Below are positions 51,501-57,517 of a stretch of DNA of 64,000 nucleotides, one piece after another (the stretch's first letter is position 1; every line of letters starts with the position of its first letter). Under the pieces are notes generated by a model that was not told the DNA's origin, did no database searches, and saw only the letters and a program-made list of their open reading frames with translations. Origin of the DNA: Prevotella sp. (GTDB lineage: Bacteria; Bacteroidota; Bacteroidia; Bacteroidales; Bacteroidaceae); assembly GCA_016285245.1 (NCBI GenBank), contig JAEEQH010000015.1, positions 1 through 64,000 of the forward strand. Reading direction: 5' to 3'. The position numbers were made by a program, and so were the translations under genes.

Positions 51501-52688
51501 TATCCAGAAGCACCTGCAAACCAATGGGCTGGTGCAAAAGAGTTGAGAATTTCTACTCACAACTTCGAAGCTTACCACAAACAGTTCACATTGAGCCAGA
51601 CTATCGCCAATATGCAGAAGGGTACTTATAAAGTAACACTTCAGGGTTTCGCCCGTCACGATGACGCAAATGTGACTGACAAGACCTATCTCTTCTGCGG
51701 TGACGGAAGCCAGCCGATTAAGGACATCAACTCCGAGTATAGCACTACATCTCTTATCGCAGGCAAGCCTGATATGGGTGATACTAATGGAGAAAAAAAT
51801 GAAAATGGTAAATATTGGCCGAATGGTATGTCTGCTTCATATTATTGGTTCCAGGAAGAGAATCCTCTTACCCACCAACCCTTCTACACCAGCGAGGTGC
51901 CGACGCTTTTGGCTGCCGACGGTAATTTGACAATCGGCTTCAAGTGTGAAACTTGGTCTGACTGGGTTATCTGGGATAACTTCCATCTCTACTACTATGG
52001 CACCGCTATCGCAGTGACCATCGACGAGAATGAAGCAGCGTCTGTCTATGAGAACGACATTGAGAACGCTAACGTCACGCTGAAGCGTACCATTAAAGCA
52101 AAAGGAGAAACTGGCATCTGGAACACCATCTTCCTGCCGTTCAGCCTGACCGACACTGAGACGAAAGCAGCCTTCGGTAGCGATACTGAGATTGCCAATT
52201 ATAGCGAAGCGGCTGATGGCAACACCGGCAATTCGACCGTTAACTTTACATTAGCTTCAAGTGCTGCAATTGCTGCGAACACACCGGTTCTTCTGAGAAC
52301 TTCTACGGCAGGAACATCCTATAGTTTCAGTGACGTGAACATCAAGGCAGGTGAGGCTAAGGTTGCTGGTACGAACTTCGACTTCGTTGGTACATACGCA
52401 GCTTCTACGACCATTGCCGAGGGTGACTACTTCCTCAGCTCGAACAAGTTGTACAGGAGTAAGGGCACAACAACCATCAAGGGTACGCGTGCCTATATTA
52501 AGGCAAAAGCAACTTCTGAGGCCCGCATCGAGAAGTTCTTCATTGATGGCATTGAAGCCACGAACATCGAGGGACTCACAGTCGCTGGTGCCGCTGATGG
52601 TAAGATCTACAATCTGAACGGTCAGGAGGTGAAGGCTCCGAAGAAGGGACTTTACATCCAGAACGGCAAAAAGATTTCTATTAAGTGA
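48594..52688 (+). CDS. Large secreted protein with Ig-like (BIG_2) domain and sorting-type tail
   Basis: 1364 residues. Signal peptide (KLKLFFAALALLVGGSNSVWG). A BIG_2 domain (about 430-515: LPESISLDESSVNLTIYG and WTSSNNNVATVDINGKITAV) sits between repeated lectin- or carbohydrate-binding-like beta modules (about 265-420, 650-800, 950-1130; e.g. VYQAIENIPNGVYQLKMQG) and two helical Ala/Thr-rich linkers. The tail (IYNLNGQEVKAPKKGLYIQN plus GKKISIK) matches that of the LRR protein. Visibly more AT-rich than its neighbours, suggesting acquisition or relaxed codon use. I see no catalytic domain; surface binding or adhesion is a guess. Confidence 0.8.
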   Translation: MRKLKLFFAALALLVGGSNSVWGQACEIEQRFATISDLDGKIFSIVNETEGKAFCFPSNQDMAYQPYFDAMKAQSYSFKLEVITDAGYSDNSFYLRTYKPDGSVYAVWGNSNNGYFNSQPATGDRCFSIGKTNKTNGQDIVNGAVWELIPNTDGKFAIKNIGTGKYLKDANTAKYDDPTYFTLCTLKKTIKYDYYDIKNAVESIDDDATVYTGEATLDISAAESSIATATTTEEVSVAINKLREAANSFVTSVTVNEGKSFDLTKVYLVNSDFDSGNTDGWTKDTPYGGNCAIQGGSHMEYWAGNASDRGQASFNIYQELTGLPNGAYTISADMYNSLNDEGGNYTTFSSTCCVYGSSNNEEVALVTEEGTTLNTYTTDEVLVFNGRLIVGTKNTTTPIAARWFVFDNVKLNYTRKLTQEEIDANTLPESISLDESSVNLTIYGTKTLVPTILPNNANDKSVSWTSSNNNVATVDINGKITAVGVGTATITASANAADNVTATATITVADVTPAAAPAYYSEIAAGEFYILNAATGEYLGGANDWGTRASIIKHGIPFTVAASDGKYTLDSKTENGNKHFFDGTYIDAASTSFYITALGNGKYSISNANGSAFVTAKAKATGAIVDNTAINANSTLAQWYFVSKENRDALFATATPEDPADATHYINDANFSRNHKKGWTGDYTRGGDNPNFNAMVHNNAANVYQAIENIPNGVYQLKMQGCTTGTATLWANNESVAILTNTGDVTTQQIASYAFSDAKYTDNTLNVTITDNKLNIAVKSDDTDKTLYFDNFELYYLRELTDVEVAEAALKVALAEAHAIEEGSIPDAAYSNLQNSISINDISEGSADQFNTATQHLNEAIAAALALVDPYAAWKELKPYADDLVAVSTNNAEENATLASAISTQNTAVEAAMTADAITTATTTLKEAMVTYATTAEPTNNECFDLTFMIVNPHFTEGTADNPTGWTVNYPEAPANQWAGAKELRISTHNFEAYHKQFTLSQTIANMQKGTYKVTLQGFARHDDANVTDKTYLFCGDGSQPIKDINSEYSTTSLIAGKPDMGDTNGEKNENGKYWPNGMSASYYWFQEENPLTHQPFYTSEVPTLLAADGNLTIGFKCETWSDWVIWDNFHLYYYGTAIAVTIDENEAASVYENDIENANVTLKRTIKAKGETGIWNTIFLPFSLTDTETKAAFGSDTEIANYSEAADGNTGNSTVNFTLASSAAIAANTPVLLRTSTAGTSYSFSDVNIKAGEAKVAGTNFDFVGTYAASTTIAEGDYFLSSNKLYRSKGTTTIKGTRAYIKAKATSEARIEKFFIDGIEATNIEGLTVAGAADGKIYNLNGQEVKAPKKGLYIQNGKKISIK

Positions 52689-52739
52689 CAGGCAACAGGC
52701 CATAAGAATTAGTACAAACACATTAAAAGGGAAAAGACT

Positions 52740-52946
52740 ATGAAGAAAAAAGCATATATGGCTCCTGCCACTCACATAACGATCACCCACTTGCAGCCCA
52801 TCCTTGCCACATCAGGCAAAGTTACTCTTGGCGTAGAAACGAATACGGGTATTACTCAGGCAACTGACGAAGAGAATGAGACTCCTCCAGGAGAGGCCGA
52901 TTCTCGCCGCAGCAAGTGGGACTACGATGACGACTACGATGAATAA
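52740..52946 (+). CDS. Small conserved protein with SRR and acidic tail
   Basis: 68 residues from ATG 52740, 51 bases after the large secreted protein. Pattern: MKKKAYMAPATHI start, a middle with TSGKVTLGVET, and a strongly acidic end SRRSKWDYDDDYDE. Short proteins of this shape (MKK-Y-xP..., then SRR and Asp/Glu/Trp) are, as I recall, frequent in Prevotella next to surface proteins; function unknown. The hydrophobic signal peptide is absent. Probably cotranscribed with the upstream gene. Confidence 0.65.
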   Translation: MKKKAYMAPATHITITHLQPILATSGKVTLGVETNTGITQATDEENETPPGEADSRRSKWDYDDDYDE

Positions 52947-53430
52947 GAAACGCAAGTCGTAACGACTATCAATAGACAACGGCGGCAGTAGGCAACTACT
53001 GTCGCCGTTGTTGTTTGTCACACAGATGGCACTCCGCGGAGTGATAATCGTCTAAGGAGAAAAGGAGCTCATAGAGGGGCAAGGAGCAAGGGGCAAGGGA
53101 CAAGAGAATAGAAAGATAAACGTAGAAAGACTGAGGGGAGAAGCGGCATTGAAGGGGATAGACTAACCTCTTGCTCCATGCCCCTTGCCCCTTACGAAAT
53201 GAGTTTGGAACAAAAATCTGTCGCAAATTGAACACAAATCTTCTGTGTACTCCATGAGTGGCTTGCGGGAGAACATCTTCTCTGTGAAACTCCGTGTCTC
53301 TGCGTGAGGAAATTGATGCTACTCTGCGCACAACTCAGCGCCCTCTGCGCCTCTGCGTGAGAAAAAGCCGCGCACCCTCCTTTGACTCCTTGGCTCCTTA
53401 GACATTGACCACTCCGAAGAGGCGGTCAGG
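52947..53430. repeat. Gene-free region with GGGGCAAGGAGCAAG inverted repeats
   Basis: Left run AGAGGGGCAAGGAGCAAGGG... (53072-53106) pairs in inverted orientation with CTCTTGCTCCATGCCCCTTG (53168-53187). The right half carries CTCCGTGTCTCTGCGTGAGG and CTCTGCGCCTCTGCGTGAGA units (53285-53362). A short stem CAACGGCGGCAG/CTGTCGCCGTTG (52978-53011) just after the small gene could be its terminator. No gene seen. Confidence 0.55.
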
Positions 53431-53727
53431 TCAGTTGCCCGATAGAACTTTATACCTGCGCTGAAGCGCTACCAAGACGCTACGCTCGGCCAACGGATTC
53501 AGTCCGCGGAATGTTGTGCGGCGCTTCAATTCTGCCAAAGGCATTTCCAGGAGAAGCTTCGCAATGCACTCGTCAGCAAAGGAGTTGGTCACCACATTGA
53601 CGCCTGTGAAATCAAGCACCACTTTTTCATCGCCGTTGATCAGCGGCAAAAGCTTCGCGCGGAGTTTTTGCCCCATATCGCGAGTCCCGAAATCCGTACC
53701 GTACTCTATGAACTTAAACTCTACCAT
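53431..53727 (-). CDS. STAS-like domain protein (DUF4325)
   Basis: 98 residues. VVLDFTGVNVVTNSFADECIAKLL is the typical DUF4325 core (strand, loop with conserved NSF, helix). DUF4325 is a STAS-like fold thought to act with GHKL-type ATP-binding partners as in anti-anti-sigma switches. Its first 7 bases overlap the end of the ATP-binding gene, so the two are translationally coupled. Target unknown. Confidence 0.8.
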   Translation of the reverse strand: MVEFKFIEYGTDFGTRDMGQKLRAKLLPLINGDEKVVLDFTGVNVVTNSFADECIAKLLLEMPLAELKRRTTFRGLNPLAERSVLVALQRRYKVLSGN

Positions 53728-54371
53728 AGCGATTCCAATTCTCCCGTTTCTACAAATGCTTCGTTATATTCCTCAGCGACATCGGTGCGGTGATCAACAA
53801 TCTGGTTAGCGTCAATCTCCTCGCTTGTCCCGATTTCCATATAGATGAGCGTTCCTTGCCAGAAGCCGTTCTCAATGATTGTGGTGTTGCCGTCCTTGAT
53901 GATAAGCTTGTGAGTGCCAGAATGTAGGATGAACTCCTTGCCGATACTGGCGATGAGCCGTGAGGTGGTGTATAACCCGAACCCCATACCCTTGCCATCG
54001 GTGATGCGGTCCTCTAAGCATAGCTTCAGGGCTTCTGCCTCGGTGATGTCCCGATATTTCGTGTTTTCTGCAAGCGACTCCCGGATTCCCATCCCGTCGT
54101 CAGCTATCAATATGCGCAATGTCTTTTGTACGTTGTCGAACTGGGTCATGGCTGTGCCCAACGGCTTGCCGGAATGGATATGTACGTTGTCCATCATCTC
54201 ATAGAGACAATAGCTCAGGGCCTGTAGCACGCTGATTTCTATCTCAAGATGAGAGGTCATGGCACTGACAACATTTCTATATACCGCGTTTAACGTCTGG
54301 GCGTCAAACACGTCTATCGAGATGTTTTCTTTCTCTTTGAAGTACTTGTCCAGTAAAAAGGCAACGTCCAT
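53721..54371 (-). CDS. GHKL ATP-binding protein (anti-sigma/histidine-kinase-like)
   Basis: 216 residues from ATG 54371. It has no dimerisation or H-box, only a HATPase_c-like module: N-box YEMMDNVHIHS, G1 ADDGMGIRESL, G2 DGKGMGFGLYTT. It resembles stand-alone serine-kinase/anti-sigma type ATPases and is paired with a STAS-like partner, so a partner-switching module is a reasonable inference. Upstream in-frame codons overlap the promoter and are rejected. Whether the output is a sigma factor, a regulator or a defence function cannot be told from the window. Confidence 0.82.
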   Translation of the reverse strand: MDVAFLLDKYFKEKENISIDVFDAQTLNAVYRNVVSAMTSHLEIEISVLQALSYCLYEMMDNVHIHSGKPLGTAMTQFDNVQKTLRILIADDGMGIRESLAENTKYRDITEAEALKLCLEDRITDGKGMGFGLYTTSRLIASIGKEFILHSGTHKLIIKDGNTTIIENGFWQGTLIYMEIGTSEEIDANQIVDHRTDVAEEYNEAFVETGELESLW

Positions 54372-54389
54372 GATGTGGTTTTTATGGCG

Positions 54390-54421
54390 CAAAGTTACGA
54401 ATAATCCTTGAATCCTCCAAA
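54390..54421 (-). promoter_or_regulatory. Promoter for the ATP-binding/STAS pair
   Basis: Minus-strand TTTG (54421-54418), 20 bases, TAACTTTG (54397-54390): an exact consensus match 19 bases before the ATG. Confidence 0.65.
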
Positions 54422-55066
54422 TTTTTGTGGATTTATCCCTCTGCGCACAACTCAGCGTCCTCTGCGACTCTGCGTGAGAGCAGATTAGGTGCGGGATAAA
54501 TGACAGATCCTGCACCTAACCTGTGACTTTGGGGGCATTTATCGGGTTCCAACGTATGCGCACATATACGCGCGCACGTATTATGATAGGGAAAGCGGAA
54601 ATTATCCCGCTTATCCCGCTTATCTTACACCTAAGCATTCTGGGGCTGGGTGTGGGATAAGCGGGATAAGCGGGTTATTTTCTTGTTTCAGTACTATATA
54701 CACGCGCGCGAGGGCTCCAGGAAACAAATGGGTGGTTTTTCTGGAAACGAATTCTTTGTTTATCTAGAAACGCGCTCGGCTTTGCCGCTTTGCTTGCAAA
54801 GAATTTGAATAATTGATCCTAATTTCTTTAATGAAAAGAATTGGAAAGAATGAGAAATAATTGATTCCAACAATTGCAAATATTACTTTATTTTTAATTG
54901 TTGAACGTAATTCTTGATTATTGTTGCTTATTGTTTTCCAAAATAACATTGGGAGACAGGGAGTATAAATATTCATTTCGAAATTTTGATTAGAAAAATT
55001 AAGGTCAATTGGAGTAATTTGTTTCTTAAAAATACCAACAATTCTATATTCGTTTCCCTGTTTCCG
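54422..55066. other. Gene-free stretch with hairpins, then AT-rich filler
   Basis: CTCTGCGCACAACTCAGCG repeats (54440-54478) are followed by a hairpin TTAGGTGCGGGA/TCCTGCACCTAA (54485-54519). A larger hairpin has arms ATTATCCCGCTTATCCCGCT (54601-54620 on) and GGGATAAGCGGGATAAGCGG (54654-54673). From 54780 to 55060 the sequence is AT-rich with no supported frame. The 54764-54976 minus-strand frame has no recognisable protein character. Confidence 0.5.
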
Positions 55067-55166
55067 GAAAAGGTGACCTTTAGCGGCGAAAAGGTGGTCT
55101 TTACGATTCTAAAGGTGACCTTTAGCGACGAAAGGGTGACCTTTAGCGCGCTAAAGGTCATCTTTT
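55067..55166. repeat. 21-bp-unit array ending in a palindrome (copy 2)
   Basis: Four 21-base units (55067-55087, 55088-55108, 55109-55129, 55130-55150) of the GAAAAGGTGACCTTTAGCGGC type, ending in a perfect 24-base palindrome (55137-55160) with the same core CTTTAGCGCGCTAAAG as the array at 19571-19647. Confidence 0.7.
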
Positions 55167-55294
55167 CGTGCATAGATATACGGATAATTATGCATTCTTG
55201 TTATACGGGGCATGAAGCATTTCTGTTCGGTGGCCTCAATCAAAAAAAGTAGAGAGATTATCAAATAGTGATGTCACGTTTGCGGGGTTCTTTC

Positions 55295-55302
55295 TACCTT
55301 TG
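55295..55302 (+). promoter_or_regulatory. -7 box for the deoxysugar operon
   Basis: TACCTTTG, 46 bases before the kinase ATG. No TTTG at the ideal -33 distance. Confidence 0.45.
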
Positions 55303-55348
55303 CACACGGAAACTTAGAACTAAGGTTACTGAAACAAAGCATAAACTG

Positions 55349-56872
55349 ATGAAACAAGACAGATACTACTTTGCCGTGGACCTCGGAGCGACCTCCGGGC
55401 GCACCATCTTGGGCAGCCTCGTACCGTCGCCAAAGGGCGAGGGCTACGTGCTGGAGCAGGAGGAGCTGACACGGTTTCCGAACAACCTCATAGAGACGGG
55501 CGGCCACTTCTACTGGGACATCTACGCCCTGTACTTCGAGATGATTCGCGGTCTGAAGGAGGTGGCGCGGCGTGGCATCACGCTGACCTCGATAGGCATC
55601 GACACGTGGGGCGTGGACTTCGTGTTCGTCGGCGACGACGGCGCGCTGCTGCGCAACCCGATGGCCTACCGCGACCCGCACACCTTCGGACGGATGGAGG
55701 AGTACCTGCGCGACGTGGTTTCGCGACGCGAGGTCTACGACATCACCGGCATCCAGTTCATGAACTTCAACTCGCTGTTCCAGCTCTACGCCATGCAGCA
55801 GGACGGCAACAGCGCCATGAAGATGGCCAAGAAGATACTGTTCGTGCCCGACGCGCTGAGCTGGATGCTGACGGGCGAGGCGGTGTGCGAGTACACCATC
55901 GCCTCGACATCGCAGATGCTCGACCCCCGGACGGGCGACCTCAGCGAGCGGCTCCTCGAGAGCGTGGGACTGACGCGCAGCCACTTCGGCCGCATGGTAC
56001 AGCCGGGCACCGTGATCGGTGTGCTAACGGAGGAGGTGCAGCGGATGACCGGCCTGGGCCCCGTGCCCGTCGTCGCCGTCGCCGGCCACGACACGGGTTC
56101 GGCGGTGGCTGCCGTGCCTGCCAAGGACGAGCATTTCGCCTACCTGAGCAGCGGCACGTGGAGCCTGATGGGCATCGAGACGCGCGAGGCCATCATCAAC
56201 GACCGGTCGTACGAGCTGAACTTCACCAACGAGGGCGGCATCGAGGGTACGACGCGCTTCCTGAAGAACATCTGCGGCATGTGGCTCTACGAGCGCTGTA
56301 GGAAGGAATGGGAGGCGGCTCTTTCACATCAGGAGCTGCAGGCAGCGGCGATGGAGGTGGAGGCGTTCCGGAGCATCATCAACCCCGACGACGCGGCGTT
56401 TGCCAATCCGCCGAGCATGATCGAGGCGATACAGACGTACTGCCGGGAGACGGGGCAGCCCGTGCCGGAGACGCCTGGCGAAATATGCCGCTGCATCTTC
56501 GACTCGCTGGCGCTGCGGTACCGGCAGGTGTTCGGGTGGATTAAGGAGTTTGTAGAGGAGCAAGGAGCAAGGAGCAAGGAGCAGGAGAATAGCGTGCTGC
56601 ACATCATCGGTGGCGGGTCGCTGAACAAGTACCTGAACCAGTTCACGGCGGACGCGCTGGGCGTGGAGGTGCTGGCGGGCCCACAGGAGTGCACGGCCAT
56701 CGGCAACATCATGCTCCAGGCGAAGGCCAGCGGCGACGTGAGCGACATCTGGGAGATGCGGCGGATCATCGCTGCGAGCGTGGACATGGTGGCCTATCAC
56801 CCGACGGCAGACCGTCACGCTTGGGACCGGGCGTACGAGAAATATCTGAACATAATAAACAAAAAAGAGTGA
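55349..56872 (+). CDS. rhaB: Rhamnulokinase/fuculokinase family FGGY kinase
   Basis: 507 residues from ATG 55349. FGGY carbohydrate kinase: VDLGATSGRTI at the N-terminus, GIDTWGVDFV, and the C-terminal HDTGSAVAAVP and IIGGGSLNKYLNQFTADAL segments. Phosphorylates the ketose of a 6-deoxyhexose (L-rhamnulose most likely, given RhaD downstream). A short insert EEQGARSKEQEN from GGAGCAAGGAGCAAGGAGC repeats (56555-56588) sits before the IIGGGS block. Its stop overlaps the beginning of a 49-base direct repeat. First gene of the kinase-(GxxExxY)-isomerase-transporter-aldolase unit. Confidence 0.86.
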   Translation: MKQDRYYFAVDLGATSGRTILGSLVPSPKGEGYVLEQEELTRFPNNLIETGGHFYWDIYALYFEMIRGLKEVARRGITLTSIGIDTWGVDFVFVGDDGALLRNPMAYRDPHTFGRMEEYLRDVVSRREVYDITGIQFMNFNSLFQLYAMQQDGNSAMKMAKKILFVPDALSWMLTGEAVCEYTIASTSQMLDPRTGDLSERLLESVGLTRSHFGRMVQPGTVIGVLTEEVQRMTGLGPVPVVAVAGHDTGSAVAAVPAKDEHFAYLSSGTWSLMGIETREAIINDRSYELNFTNEGGIEGTTRFLKNICGMWLYERCRKEWEAALSHQELQAAAMEVEAFRSIINPDDAAFANPPSMIEAIQTYCRETGQPVPETPGEICRCIFDSLALRYRQVFGWIKEFVEEQGARSKEQENSVLHIIGGGSLNKYLNQFTADALGVEVLAGPQECTAIGNIMLQAKASGDVSDIWEMRRIIAASVDMVAYHPTADRHAWDRAYEKYLNIINKKE

Positions 56873-56975
56873 CTTAAACAAAAATCTACAAAAATCTAAC
56901 AAAAAAAGAAGGTGTAGATGAAGGACAAAAAGAGTGACTTAAACAAAAATCTACAAAAATCTAACAAAAAAAGAA
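56862..56975. repeat. 65-bp tandem duplication holding left inverted-repeat arms
   Basis: A perfect 49-base sequence (56862-56910 and 56927-56975), separated by 16 bases, contains AACAAAAATCTACAAAAATC. These are the left arms of the inverted repeats that flank the GxxExxY gene. The first copy includes the rhaB stop codon. Confidence 0.75.
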
Positions 56976-56998
56976 CCCTAATATAACACAATTATAAC

Positions 56999-57436
56999 GT
57001 GAAGATACTGGACAGGAAGGATTGTCTCAACAAGATGTATCAAATCATTGGCGCTGCTATGGATGTATACAACGAACTGGGTTTTGGTTATTCTGAGCCC
57101 ATCTATCAGGAGTGTCTTTCCATCGTCTGTAACGAGAAGGGTATCCCATGGGAGAGAGAAAAGCGTATGCAGATGTTTTTTCACGGCCAGACATTAAAGA
57201 AAGAATATATAGCAGATTTCGTATGTTACGAAGACATTATCGTCGAGATCAAGGCGGTATCAGAACTGAATAGCGACCATCGAGGACAACTTTTCAACTA
57301 CCTTCGGATTACCGACTCCTTTACTGGCATTCTTATCAATTTTGGCGATTCACAACAATTAGTCTCTGAACGATACATATATAATCCATATTCCAAGACC
57401 TACAGTTATGTAACCAGGAAGGATTCCCTTATATGA
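56999..57436 (+). CDS. GxxExxY protein (PD-(D/E)XK nuclease-like fold)
   Basis: 145 residues, start GTG 56999. Signature GFGYSEPIYQECL (GxxExxY) near residue 28 and the nuclease-like core YIADFVCYEDIIVEIKAV, with Asp...Glu-x-Lys spacing of PD-(D/E)XK enzymes. Family function is unproven. It is inserted between the kinase and isomerase of a sugar operon and bounded by inverted repeats (left 56878-56964 region, right 57451-57477), and it is more AT-rich than its neighbours, so it looks like a mobile cassette. Confidence 0.85.
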   Translation: MKILDRKDCLNKMYQIIGAAMDVYNELGFGYSEPIYQECLSIVCNEKGIPWEREKRMQMFFHGQTLKKEYIADFVCYEDIIVEIKAVSELNSDHRGQLFNYLRITDSFTGILINFGDSQQLVSERYIYNPYSKTYSYVTRKDSLI

Positions 57437-57450
57437 AGAGTATCATTTGT

Positions 57451-57477
57451 GTCTGATTTTTGAAGATTTTTGTTTAA
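57451..57477. repeat. Right inverted-repeat arm flanking GxxExxY
   Basis: GTCTGATTTTTGAAGATTTT followed by TGTTTAA, complementary to the TTAAACAAAAATCTACAAAA... arms at 56875-56900 and 56940-56965 with few mismatches. Confidence 0.7.
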
Positions 57478-57517
57478 TAAATACAAGATAATTATAATAC
57501 GTAATAATAATAATGTT

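Noticed and set aside
54764..54976. Small minus-strand gene of 70 residues in the AT-rich gap
   Set aside because: No recognisable pattern, no promoter box, and the frame ends inside repeat-derived sequence.
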